Assembly: GCA_964458265.1 (NCBI GenBank)
Contig: CAYWIF010000010.1
Location: 1-64,000 of the forward strand
Direction of reading: 5' to 3'
Source: JAGVSR01 sp964458265
GTDB lineage: Bacteria > Pseudomonadota > Alphaproteobacteria > Rhizobiales > Hyphomicrobiaceae
DNA: 64,000 nt
Notes under the pieces: model-generated
Database searches by the model: none
What the model saw: the letters and a program-made list of their open reading frames with translations, nothing else
Told to the model about the DNA's origin: nothing
Position numbers and translations under genes: made by a program
Shown here: positions 8,601 to 15,924 of the stretch, in pieces
How the letters are laid out: every line of letters begins with the position of its first letter
Position numbering within the stretch: the stretch's first letter is position 1

Positions 8601-9584
8601 CGCGGTTCGCCATCCGGTGCGCGGGATGCGGTGACGCCGCCCGAGGTATATGCCGGTCAACCGGCGGCGTTCTTCATCGATCTGCCGCTGCTGCGTGGCG
8701 ACGAACCGGTCGAGGCGGGTTACGTCGCGGCGTCGCAGAGCCCGTGGCCGGGAAGCGTGGCGATTTATTCTTCGCCCGAGGCGACCGGCTTCGTGCTGAG
8801 GGAGGTTGCGACATCGCAAGCGATCATGGGGGTTACCACGTCCGCGATGGGGCCGGGGCCGCTCGGCGTGTTCGATCACGGCACCAAACTCCGGGTCGAT
8901 GTGGGTGAGGGGGAGCTTCTCTCGATCAGCGCGTTGCAAGCGTATGCCGGCGGGAACCTGGCGGCGGTGCGGACGCCGGACGGCGCGTGGGAGGTATTTC
9001 AGTTCTTATCCGCGACGCTTCTCTCGGCTGGCGTTTACGAGTTGAGCGGACTGCTGCGCGGACAGGCGGGCAGCGAACACGCGATGCGTGCGCCGCTCGC
9101 CGCAGGCGCTCCGTTCGTGGTGCTCGACGACAGCGTGGTGCAGTTGCCGCTGACGGCGGCGGAGGTGGGGCTGGCGCTCAACTGGCGCTATGGGCCGGGG
9201 TCGCGTGCGGTGGGTGACGCGTCGTTCGTGGGGCTGACGCATGCATTCCAGGGCGTGGGCGCGCGGCCGTACGCGCCGGCGCACGTGCGGGGCGCGCGGG
9301 CGGGCGATGATCTGACGGTGACGTGGGTGCGCCGGACGCGGATCGGCGGCGACAACTGGACGGCGGCCGAGGTGCCGCTTTCGGAACTCTCCGAACGGTA
9401 TGAGGTGGACATCCTCGACGGTGTGGCGGTGAGGCGGACGCTGCCCAGTACTTCTCAGTCGGTGGTCTACAGCGCCGCGGACCAGATCGCTGATTTCGGC
9501 GCGCCGCAGGCTTCGGTGAGTGTGCGCGTGCATCAGTTGAACGGCGCCGGCAGCCGAAGCGCGCCCCGCGCGGCCGTCGTTTGA
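5643..9584 (+). CDS. GTA host-specificity megatron protein (TIM-barrel-like, gp15)
   Basis: 1313 residues, matching the roughly 1300 of R. capsulatus gp15. The N-terminal 60 residues are hydrophobic and Gly/Ala-rich (SGISLFGAALSGAALGSQIG). VPRIYGRARIGGQVIWADDI is the start of the conserved region. The central TIM-barrel-like domain (about 330-750) includes GPNEWSLRRMV, YAADWSEYFGH and FWFTEIGCPAVDKGANQPN. The C-terminal third carries the phage tail and receptor-binding region. In GTAs this protein forms the baseplate tip that contacts the recipient. It is the longest gene of the window and intact. Confidence 0.93.
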   Translation: MATLALAAVGAAAGSALLPSGISLFGAALSGAALGSQIGALAGSYVDNALFGAGTGRAASGPRLQAVHLTTSAEGAPVPRIYGRARIGGQVIWADDILEEKVTSSSGGGKGVGASGGSKTVEYRYSASFAVALCEGVISGIGRVWADGRELDLTQIAYRLHTGSEDQSADTLISAKLGADAAPAFRGTAYILFQDMTLADFGNRIPQLSFEVSRPVDRFGERVRGVVMIPGSGEFVYATEPVSQTFGLGRSRSENVHTLAGDTDWEVAVDQMQAALPNAAAVSLVVSWFGTDLRAGACELKPGVERTNKTTEPFAWSVAGVARADAYVVSTREERPAYGGTPSDQTVVAAIEDLKARGLDVILTPFILMDVPEDNSLPDPYGSAAQGAYPWRGRITCHPAAGQAGTADKTAAAAAQIAAFVGTAMPAQFALSGKSVVYTGPNEWSLRRMVLHHAFLAKAAGGVAAFVIGSELRGLTTVRSSASDYPFVAALVALAADVKAVLGSGTKVTYAADWSEYFGHQPGDGTGDVYFHLDPLWASAAIDAVAIDCYWPLADWRDEAGHADQEAGWRSIYDPAYLRANVRGGEGFDWYYATPEDRAAQVRTPITDGAGKPWVFRFKDIAAWWANPHYNRPGGVESATATAWVAQSKPFWFTEIGCPAVDKGANQPNVFVDPKSSENSLPYFSRGTRDDLIQRRTIEAMIAAFDPNDADFEASDNPVSSVYGGRMVTIDRILPYCWDARPYPAFPTALDVWGDGSNWVLGHWLNGRLASGALDQTIAALLEDYGFAAFSVEAMPGTVQGYVIDRVMTAREALQPLELGYFFDAVESGGELIFRARGQAPDGHDIAVENLVETKPGSALVTVTRGQETDLPASAKVTYIDGDRDYQPAVAEARRLVGASGRVAQAELPVVMEAASAQPLAETLLFENWSMRERYQWVLPPSRLAVEPGDILTLTGDGAPRRVRVTETGDAGAREMEGRAYDAEVYRGSPSGARDAVTPPEVYAGQPAAFFIDLPLLRGDEPVEAGYVAASQSPWPGSVAIYSSPEATGFVLREVATSQAIMGVTTSAMGPGPLGVFDHGTKLRVDVGEGELLSISALQAYAGGNLAAVRTPDGAWEVFQFLSATLLSAGVYELSGLLRGQAGSEHAMRAPLAAGAPFVVLDDSVVQLPLTAAEVGLALNWRYGPGSRAVGDASFVGLTHAFQGVGARPYAPAHVRGARAGDDLTVTWVRRTRIGGDNWTAAEVPLSELSERYEVDILDGVAVRRTLPSTSQSVVYSAADQIADFGAPQASVSVRVHQLNGAGSRSAPRAAVV

Positions 9585-9596
9585 GGGTTTCGCGAC

Positions 9597-10925
9597 ATGG
9601 CGATGGAGGATCAGCCGCCGTGGCTCAGTGCGGCGTGGCGGGAGCTTGGCCAGAAAGAAATCGGCGGCCAATCCGACAACGCGCGCATAGTCGGCTATTT
9701 TCGCGAGGCCGGGCACGCCTATGTGAAGGACGACGAGACGGCATGGTGCGCGGCGTTTCTCGGCGCGATGCTGGAGCGGGCCGGCCGGCGATCGACTGGC
9801 TCCTTGCGTGCGCGATCCTACCTGACGTGGGGCGCGCCGCTCGCATCGGCGCGGCTGGGCGCGATCGCCGTCTTGTCGCGCGGCAGCGATCCGGCGCTCG
9901 GGCATGTTGGGTTCGTCGCCGGCGCGACCGAGACCTCACTGTTCTTGCTTGGCGGCAATCAGAACAACGCAGTGAGCGTGCAGGCGTTTGCGCGCACGCG
10001 GCTGCTCGCCTTGCGGTGGCCGGAGGACGCGCCGCACGCGCCGACTACCGAACGTCCGATCGAGCGCGAGGCGCGGTTCGAAGCATCGCTGACGCATGTC
10101 CTGAAAATGGAAGGCGGCTATAGCGACGATCCGTACGATCCGGGTGGGCCGACGAACTTCGGCATCACGCTGAAAACCTTCGCGACGTATCTGGGTGAAA
10201 CGGTCGATGCGGCGTCGCGCGCGGCGCTGGTGGCCCGGCTGCGGGCGATCCAACCCGAGACGGTGCGGAACATTTATCGCACACGCTATTGGCAACCGGC
10301 CGGTTGCGCGGAACTGCCGGACGGTCTCGATCTCATGCATTTCGATGCCGCCGTCAATCACGGTGTGGGCGGGGCCATCCGCTTCCTGCAACGCGCCGTG
10401 AACGCGGATGCGGACGGTGAAATAGGCCCGTTGACGCGGCAAGCGATCCGTCAGGCCGACACAGGTAACGCCATCGCGCGATACGCGATGTTGCGCGAGG
10501 CGCGGTACCGGGCACTGCCGCACTTCTGGCGGTTCGGCCGCGGTTGGCTCAACCGGGTCGTAGCCACGAAAGAAGCAGCGAAGGCCGCGCATGGCGCGGT
10601 CCAATTGTCCGCCGCGCCGGATCCACAATTCACCACAACCAACGGAGACCAAACCATGACCGACGCAACACAGCCCGCCAACAAGTGGTGGGGGCATTCC
10701 CTGACCGTTTGGGGAGCCTTCGTGACGGCAGCGGCTGCCATTCTGCCGGCGCTGGGACCGCTGATCGGCCTCGACATTACCAGCGAGGCCGTTCGGCAGA
10801 TCGGCAGCGATGTCGGCGCGATCGTGCAAGCGGTCATTGGCGTGCTCGGTACGCTGATGACGCTCTATGGACGTGCGCGGGCGACGGCGCCGCTCGTCCG
10901 CCGGGACATGACGATGAAGCTCTAG
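9597..10925 (+). CDS. fusion: TIGR02594 amidase-like + GH108 muramidase + holin-like segment
   Basis: 442 residues in one uninterrupted frame. Residues 1-140 resemble TIGR02594/CHAP amidases, with Cys51 in TAWCAAF, His103 in LGHVGFVAG and Asn121 in LGGNQNN. Residues 160-330 are a GH108-type N-acetylmuramidase with the catalytic Glu in MEGGY (Glu172), DPGGPTNFGIT, and a C-terminal peptidoglycan-binding block DADGEIGPLTRQAI. Residues 354-442 hold two hydrophobic segments like GTA/phage holins. The gene starts 12 bp after the megatron, so it completes the GTA operon as its lysis module. An internal SD and ATG suggests the last part was once, or still is, a separate holin gene. Domain names are by motif recognition. 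Confidence 0.82.
   Translation: MAMEDQPPWLSAAWRELGQKEIGGQSDNARIVGYFREAGHAYVKDDETAWCAAFLGAMLERAGRRSTGSLRARSYLTWGAPLASARLGAIAVLSRGSDPALGHVGFVAGATETSLFLLGGNQNNAVSVQAFARTRLLALRWPEDAPHAPTTERPIEREARFEASLTHVLKMEGGYSDDPYDPGGPTNFGITLKTFATYLGETVDAASRAALVARLRAIQPETVRNIYRTRYWQPAGCAELPDGLDLMHFDAAVNHGVGGAIRFLQRAVNADADGEIGPLTRQAIRQADTGNAIARYAMLREARYRALPHFWRFGRGWLNRVVATKEAAKAAHGAVQLSAAPDPQFTTTNGDQTMTDATQPANKWWGHSLTVWGAFVTAAAAILPALGPLIGLDITSEAVRQIGSDVGAIVQAVIGVLGTLMTLYGRARATAPLVRRDMTMKL
10644..10648 (+). promoter_or_regulatory. internal Shine-Dalgarno before an in-frame ATG
   Basis: ggaga lies 7 bp before ATG 10656, inside the endolysin-holin reading frame. The surrounding stretch, from about residue 340, has the A/C-rich, non-domain character of a former intergenic spacer. 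Confidence 0.6.
10656..10925 (+). CDS. holin-like protein by internal translation start (89 aa)
   Basis: In-frame internal product of the fusion gene, beginning MTDATQPANKWWGHSLTVWG. It has two predicted membrane segments (AFVTAAAAILPALGPLIGL and VQAVIGVLGTLMTLYG) and a basic tail, as in small holins encoded beside GTA endolysins. Its ATG has a well-placed ggaga. It could be a free holin made in addition to the fusion, or only the relic of one. Inference from sequence; no expression evidence. Confidence 0.5.
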   Translation: MTDATQPANKWWGHSLTVWGAFVTAAAAILPALGPLIGLDITSEAVRQIGSDVGAIVQAVIGVLGTLMTLYGRARATAPLVRRDMTMKL

Positions 10926-11005
10926 CCGCGCAATTGACATTCATGCCCGGTTCAGGCCGGTGCTATAGTTTTGGAGGCGTGCATTTCCTGGCAGCGATCC
11001 CGACC

Positions 11006-11308
11006 ATGTTGCGACGTTCGATCTTTGCTGTGCCGTGTTTGATTGGACTTGCGGCGGCTGCCCAGCCCGTGCGGGCTGCAGAGCTTTGCCTCGAAGACTG
11101 GTCGACCGCCGTGCCGGTCGTGCAGGAGGAACGGCTCGCCAGCGTCCAGTCGGTTATGAAGCTTGCCCGGTCCAAGGTTAAGGGCGACGTGGTCAAGGTG
11201 ACGCTGTGCCAACAGCAGCTCAGGTGGGTTTACCGGCTGTTGGTGCGCCGGCCGGACGGGAAGCATTTTGCGTTGATCGTCGATGCAAAGGAGCCGTTCG
11301 CCCGCTAG
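11006..11308 (+). CDS. small periplasmic PepSY-like protein, FeuN-like
   Basis: 100 residues. A signal peptide (MLRRSIFAVPCLIGLAAAAQ to about residue 25, ending VRAAE) precedes a mature domain with two Cys (ELCLEDW and VTLCQQQLRW) and a PepSY-like C-terminus, LRWVYRLLVRRPDGKHFALI. It sits directly upstream of a response regulator and kinase of FeuP/FeuQ type. In Sinorhizobium the small periplasmic FeuN, encoded in the same position, restrains the kinase FeuQ. I infer the same role here. The ATG at 11006 is chosen because it opens the signal peptide. Confidence 0.65.
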   Translation: MLRRSIFAVPCLIGLAAAAQPVRAAELCLEDWSTAVPVVQEERLASVQSVMKLARSKVKGDVVKVTLCQQQLRWVYRLLVRRPDGKHFALIVDAKEPFAR

Positions 11309-11388
11309 GAAACGCCGCATTCCTCTCTATACTGCGGCCCGTCCGCTTCCAGCGGCGCTGCAACCCATGACCGTGAGACCGCGAGCCC

Positions 11389-12060
11389 GTGCGCATACTC
11401 GTCGTTGAAGATGACAAGGACCTCAACCGCCAACTTGTCCGCGCGCTCGGCGACGCAGGCTATGCGGTGGATACGGCATTCGACGGCGAGGAGGGGCACT
11501 TTCTCGGCGATACGGAACCTTATGACCTGGTGATCCTCGATCTGGGTCTGCCGAAGAAGGACGGGATCTCGGTGCTGGAGCATTGGCGGCGTTCGAACCG
11601 CGCGATGCCGGTGATCATCCTGACGGCGCGCGACCGGTGGAGCGACAAGGTCTCCGGCATGGATGCAGGCGCGGACGACTATGTGGCGAAGCCGTTCCAC
11701 ATGGAGGAACTACTGGCGCGGGTGCGGGCGCAGGTGCGGCGCGCGACCGGTCATGCCAAGAGCGAGATCGAATGTGGGCCGGTGCGTCTCGACACGAAAA
11801 CCGCGCGCGTGACATGCGACGGCCAGCAAGTGAAGCTGACGTCGCACGAATACCGGCTGCTTGCATACCTGATGCATCACCGCGGCCGGGTGGTGTCGCG
11901 CACCGAACTCGTCGAGCACCTGTATGAGCAGGATTTCGATCGCGACAGCAATACGATCGAAGTTTTCATCGGCCGCCTGCGCAAGAAGCTGCCGACCGAG
12001 GTGATCGAGACGGTGCGAGGCCTCGGGTACCGCATGGGGCCCGGCGGCGATGAGGTTTGA
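11389..12060 (+). CDS. OmpR/PhoP-family response regulator, FeuP-like
   Basis: 223 residues from a GTG start. The receiver domain has the acidic pair in VVEDDKD, the phosphoacceptor Asp51 in LVILDLGLPKKDG, Thr in ILTARD and Lys in VAKPFHMEEL. The C-terminal winged helix ends with TIEVFIGRLRKKL and VRGLGYRM. It overlaps the kinase gene by 11 bp, so the two are co-translated. Sequence type, the preceding PepSY gene and the following ccm genes all match the feuPQ locus of Rhizobiales, which controls exported-protein and cyclic-glucan-related genes in Sinorhizobium. Regulon here unknown. Confidence 0.82.
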   Translation: MRILVVEDDKDLNRQLVRALGDAGYAVDTAFDGEEGHFLGDTEPYDLVILDLGLPKKDGISVLEHWRRSNRAMPVIILTARDRWSDKVSGMDAGADDYVAKPFHMEELLARVRAQVRRATGHAKSEIECGPVRLDTKTARVTCDGQQVKLTSHEYRLLAYLMHHRGRVVSRTELVEHLYEQDFDRDSNTIEVFIGRLRKKLPTEVIETVRGLGYRMGPGGDEV

Positions 12061-13435
12061 CTCGCTCGCCTTCCGGCTGATCGCGACATCGGCGGCGTGG
12101 CTTGCGGTGGTGTTGCCGATTGCGGGCTACATCATTTTCAAACTTTATCGCGAAGACGTTCAAGCGAGCTTCGACCAGAGGCTCGAAAAGCTCGTCAATT
12201 CGATCGCGGTCGATGCGCTGTTGAGCGGAGGATCGGAACCGGTGGCGCCGCTCAACCGGTACGAGCCGCTGTTTGAAGAGACACAATCGGGCTGGTACTG
12301 GCAGATCAAGCCGCTCGACGATCCGGACGCTTTGCAGCTCGTCTCGGCTTCGCTGGCCACTTCAACGCTGCCGTCTCCCTTCGAGTCGAAGATCGCACCT
12401 GACCGGATCGGGCAGCGGTGGATGAATACCAAGGGCCCGGCCGGCGAGCCGATCCGGATGGTCGAGATCGTCGATACCAAGGGTCATCAGGATAACTCGC
12501 CGCGCTATGCGGTGAGCGTGGCGGGACCGATCGCGTGGCTGGAATCGCGCAACCGCGATTTTCAGACCCGTCTATCGATCGCGCTCGCCCTGACGGGTCT
12601 CGGACTGGTTACGGCGACACTCTTTCAGGTGCGTTTCGGGTTGCTGCCGTTGCAGCGGATCGAGAAGGGTCTCGCGGCCATTCGTTCGGGCGACGCGAGC
12701 CGCCTTGACGGTGCGCTGCCGGCGGAAATCGAGCCGCTGCAAAGCGAACTCAATGCGCTTATTCAATCCAACCAGGACATCGTGGACCGGGCGCGCACGC
12801 AGGTCGGCAATCTGGCACATGCGTTGAAGACGCCTCTCGCGGTGATCACCAACGAAGCGCGCGACGACAAAGGTGCCCTTGGCGCGAAGGTGGCCGAGCA
12901 GGCCGGGTTGATGCGCGACCATATCAATCTCTATCTGGAGCGGGCCCGAATGGCGGCGCGCGCGGGTGTGATCGGGCGGGCTACAGACGTGGAAGCCACG
13001 CTCGAACCGATCGTGCGCGCGCTCGAACGGATCAATCGGGACCGCGAAATCAGGATTGATCTTCAGTGTCCTGCCGATGCGAGGTTTCAGGGCGAGAAGC
13101 AGGATCTCGAGGAGATGGCGGGCAATCTTCTCGACAATGCTTGCAAATGGGCCACATCGAAGGTGCGGGTCGTCATTTCGCAGGAGCCCGGCCGAGAACC
13201 CGGCAATGGCCGGCGGCTGGTCATCGAAGTGGCGGACGATGGGCCCGGATTATCCGCAGAGCAGCGGGCCAAACTCGGTAAACGTGGTCTGCGGCTCGAT
13301 GAAACCAAGCCGGGCTCGGGACTTGGACTTTCGATCGTGACGGATCTCGCGACGCAATACAGGGGTGCGCTGGTGCTCGGCGAGAGCGACTTGGGTGGCC
13401 TATTGGCGCGTCTCGAACTACCCGCCGCAGGCTGA
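12050..13435 (+). CDS. sensor histidine kinase, FeuQ-like
   Basis: 461 residues. Membrane segments at about 8-30 and 170-195 flank a periplasmic domain of about 140 residues with YEPLFEETQSGWYWQIK. A HAMP-like linker is followed by an H-box (NLAHALKTPLAVI), N-box (NLLDNACKWA), G1 (DDGPGLS) and G2 (GSGLGLSIV), so the kinase is complete. The start overlaps the end of the regulator gene. The periplasmic domain is the likely contact point for the small protein encoded at 11006. The signal it senses is not evident from the sequence. Confidence 0.82.
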   Translation: MRFDSLAFRLIATSAAWLAVVLPIAGYIIFKLYREDVQASFDQRLEKLVNSIAVDALLSGGSEPVAPLNRYEPLFEETQSGWYWQIKPLDDPDALQLVSASLATSTLPSPFESKIAPDRIGQRWMNTKGPAGEPIRMVEIVDTKGHQDNSPRYAVSVAGPIAWLESRNRDFQTRLSIALALTGLGLVTATLFQVRFGLLPLQRIEKGLAAIRSGDASRLDGALPAEIEPLQSELNALIQSNQDIVDRARTQVGNLAHALKTPLAVITNEARDDKGALGAKVAEQAGLMRDHINLYLERARMAARAGVIGRATDVEATLEPIVRALERINRDREIRIDLQCPADARFQGEKQDLEEMAGNLLDNACKWATSKVRVVISQEPGREPGNGRRLVIEVADDGPGLSAEQRAKLGKRGLRLDETKPGSGLGLSIVTDLATQYRGALVLGESDLGGLLARLELPAAG

Positions 13436-13585
13436 GATTATTCTGCATAACTCACGGGCCGGAGTCGAACTTTCGCCCGAATCGACGTGGTAATCCTCGG
13501 GTCTAGACTTGGCCACGGCTTGCCCGGAGAGCGGGGGTATCGTAACTCCCCGGCAGGTGGGATCGGCTTCTGAAGGGGATTATCG

Positions 13586-14056
13586 ATGCGCTTGTCGCGC
13601 TCTGTGGCTTTGGCTCTCGTTCCGGCGCTCGTTGCGGGCTGTAGCGGCGAAGGGCCGAACAAGGCAGATACCGGTTTGGCCGTGGGTGCGCTTGCGGGCG
13701 GCATCCTGGGCAATCAGGTCGGGAAGGGTTCGGGTCGCGTTGCCGCAACGGCCATCGGCGCGGTGATTGGCGGTATCGTCGGTAGCGAGATCGGCCGCTC
13801 GATGGATGAGCAGGACCGTATGCTTGCGCAGCAGGCGGAATTCGATGCGCTGGAGCGCGGGCAATCGGGTGTCGCAAAGCAGTGGCGCAATCCTGACAAT
13901 GGGCGCTACGGCGAAGTGGTGCCGAGCCGCCCTTACAAACGCGCCGGCGCGGACTGCCGTGACTACACGCACAAGATTTACATCGAGGGACGGCCACAGG
14001 CGATGACCGGCACGGCCTGCCGCAACCCCGATGGGACGTGGACCAACGTCACTTAA
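13586..14056 (+). CDS. glycine-zipper surface lipoprotein (17 kDa antigen-like)
   Basis: 156 residues. A lipoprotein signal ends at LVAGC (Cys21 region). It is followed by a glycine zipper, GALAGGILGNQVGKGSG then GAVIGGIVGSEIGRSMDEQD, typical of the rickettsial 17 kDa/RT0821 outer-membrane lipoprotein family. The C-terminal domain has paired Cys in ADCRDYTHKIYI and GTACRNPDGTW. It is monocistronic and closed by a strong terminator at 14097-14130. The role is probably envelope integrity; no enzymatic motif. Confidence 0.85.
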   Translation: MRLSRSVALALVPALVAGCSGEGPNKADTGLAVGALAGGILGNQVGKGSGRVAATAIGAVIGGIVGSEIGRSMDEQDRMLAQQAEFDALERGQSGVAKQWRNPDNGRYGEVVPSRPYKRAGADCRDYTHKIYIEGRPQAMTGTACRNPDGTWTNVT

Positions 14057-14096
14057 CGCTTCTGCCGGGTCCAGGGACGCGGCCAAAACAGATAGC

Positions 14097-14130
14097 AACC
14101 GCCGGAGCCCAAGGGCTCCGGCGGTTTTTT
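14097..14130 (+). terminator. rho-independent terminator of the lipoprotein gene
   Basis: Perfect 14-bp stem (aaccgccggagccc with gggctccggcggtt), loop aa, followed by a run of T. One of the clearest terminators in the window. Confidence 0.93.
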
Positions 14131-14264
14131 GTGTTTGAATTGGTCCGGTTAAGTAATTCCACCGGGTCGTGGACCGCGACAGAAGGGCTTGGCGAGGTTT
14201 CGCCCTTGTCTCGCGGTAGGGGTGCACCTATTCCAGCCAATCGAACGAGGCCGTTGGATCGGGC

Positions 14265-15416
14265 ATGCTTCTCTGGTTGATATTCTCGGTGTTGACGGCG
14301 GGAGTTGCCGGCGCGCTGTTGTGGAGCTACCGGCGCGCCGAGCCGGGCGGCGCGGGCGCGGCCGACGCGGACGTGGCGGTTTATGCCGATCAGCTTGCGC
14401 AGATCGATGCCGACAGGAAGCGCGGCCTGCTTACGGATGGCGATGCGGAATCGGCGCGTGCCGAAGTCGGACGCCGGCTCATCAATCGCGCGGCGCTGGG
14501 CAAGACCGATGCCGGCCGTACCAGTGGCGCGCGCGGATCGGAGGGCATTGTCAGCGCGGCGGCTGTGGCCGTTCCGCTGGTGGCGCTGGTGATCTATGCG
14601 TCACTGGGTTCGCCGGGCCTGCCGGATGTACCGCACGAGGGCCGGACGCGCGACGGACTGGCACGCAATCAGGTGGACGCCATGGTGGCGCGGGTCGAAG
14701 AGCGGCTGCGCGCGGCGCCCGACGACGGCAACGGATGGGATGTGATTGCGCCCATATATCTGCGCACGGAGAGGTACGGGCAGGCGGCTGAGGCCTATGC
14801 GAATGCGAACCGGCTGCTCGGCGAGACACCGAAGCGGCTCGCGGGCTTCGCGCAAGCCGAGATCCTCGCCAACAACGGTGTCGTCAATCGCAATGCAAAA
14901 CTTGCGACGGAGCGATTGCTGGCGGCGGAGCCGGGCCGGGTGGATGCGCGCATGTGGATGGCGCTGGCGAAGGAGCAGGACGGGCAGTTCGATGCGGCGC
15001 TTGCCGACTATCGCGGCCTGCTGAATGCGCCGGAATTGTCGCCTGCGATGAAGTCGGCGATCGAGGTGCGCATTTCGGCCGTAGAAAAGCTCGCTCGCGG
15101 TGAGACAGTTCCGGCGCCTGCGGGTGGAGTTGGTCCCGGATCGGCGCCGGAAACGGCCGGCCCCGCGGCGCCTGCCGACCAGCAGGCGATGATCGAAGGC
15201 ATGGTTGCGCGGCTGGCAGCGCGGCTGCGCGATAACGGTGACGATCCGGCCGGTTGGGTGCAGCTCATGCGGTCTTATATGGTGCTGGGGCGGAAAAGTG
15301 ATGCGGTGCAGGCATTGGCTGATGCCCGCAAGGCTTTCGCCGCCAACGAAGAGGCAACAAAGCAGGTCAACGCGGCGGCCACGGAACTGGGCGTCGAGGC
15401 GGCGGCGAAGGAATAA
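14265..15416 (+). CDS. ccmI: cytochrome c biogenesis protein CcmI (CycH)
   Basis: 383 residues. An N-terminal membrane segment (MLLWLIFSVLTAGVAGALL) is followed by the conserved YADQLAQIDADRKRGLLT loop, a second membrane segment near 105-120, and a periplasmic TPR region (about 150-380, for example VDARMWMALAKEQDGQFDAALADY). CcmI delivers unfolded apocytochrome c to the CcmFH haem lyase. It is the first gene of ccmI-E-F-H, the cycHJKL order of Rhizobiales. The ccmABCDG genes are not in the window. Confidence 0.93.
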   Translation: MLLWLIFSVLTAGVAGALLWSYRRAEPGGAGAADADVAVYADQLAQIDADRKRGLLTDGDAESARAEVGRRLINRAALGKTDAGRTSGARGSEGIVSAAAVAVPLVALVIYASLGSPGLPDVPHEGRTRDGLARNQVDAMVARVEERLRAAPDDGNGWDVIAPIYLRTERYGQAAEAYANANRLLGETPKRLAGFAQAEILANNGVVNRNAKLATERLLAAEPGRVDARMWMALAKEQDGQFDAALADYRGLLNAPELSPAMKSAIEVRISAVEKLARGETVPAPAGGVGPGSAPETAGPAAPADQQAMIEGMVARLAARLRDNGDDPAGWVQLMRSYMVLGRKSDAVQALADARKAFAANEEATKQVNAAATELGVEAAAKE

Positions 15417-15424
15417 GAAACGAA

Positions 15425-15889
15425 ATGACACGCAAGCAGAGACGCGGTGTTCTCATCGGTTCGGGCGTGGCGATCCTGTCGGTCGCCGCCGTGCTGGTGA
15501 TGTTCGCGTTCCGCGAAAGCATCGTGTTCTTTCATACGCCGAGCGACGTGGCGGAAAAGAAAATCGAGGCCGGCAAGCGCTTCCGGCTTGGCGGTCTCGT
15601 TGCCGACGGCTCGGTGAAGCGTGGGCAGGGAACGACGGTTCAATTCGCGGTGACCGACACGCTGGCGAAGGTGAACGTCAGCTACACGGGCATCCTGCCG
15701 GACCTCTTCCGCGAAGGACAGGGCGTGGTAACCGAAGGTAAGCTTGGGCCGGACGGGTCTTTCGTTGCGGATATGGTGCTGGCCAAGCACGACGAAAATT
15801 ACATGCCGCCCGAGGTTGCCAAGGCGCTGGAAGAAAAGGGCGTGAAGCTCGGCGCGGGCGCGCAGCACAAGGGTGGCAAGGACTACTGA
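15425..15889 (+). CDS. ccmE: haem chaperone CcmE (CycJ)
   Basis: 154 residues. There is an N-terminal anchor (about 8-29) and a periplasmic OB-fold. The haem-carrying motif KHDENYMPPE holds His122, which binds haem covalently, and Tyr126, an axial ligand. It receives haem from CcmCD and hands it to CcmF. It starts 8 bp after ccmI and ends 35 bp before ccmF. Confidence 0.95.
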   Translation: MTRKQRRGVLIGSGVAILSVAAVLVMFAFRESIVFFHTPSDVAEKKIEAGKRFRLGGLVADGSVKRGQGTTVQFAVTDTLAKVNVSYTGILPDLFREGQGVVTEGKLGPDGSFVADMVLAKHDENYMPPEVAKALEEKGVKLGAGAQHKGGKDY

Positions 15890-15924
15890 GACCGGCGCGC
15901 TTGGCCGGTGACAAGGAGAGACGC

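Noticed and set aside
1..10925. integrated active prophage
   Set aside because: No integrase, repressor or attachment repeats are seen and the gene order matches a GTA, so I describe it as GTA-type. The head half is outside the window, so a prophage cannot be fully excluded.
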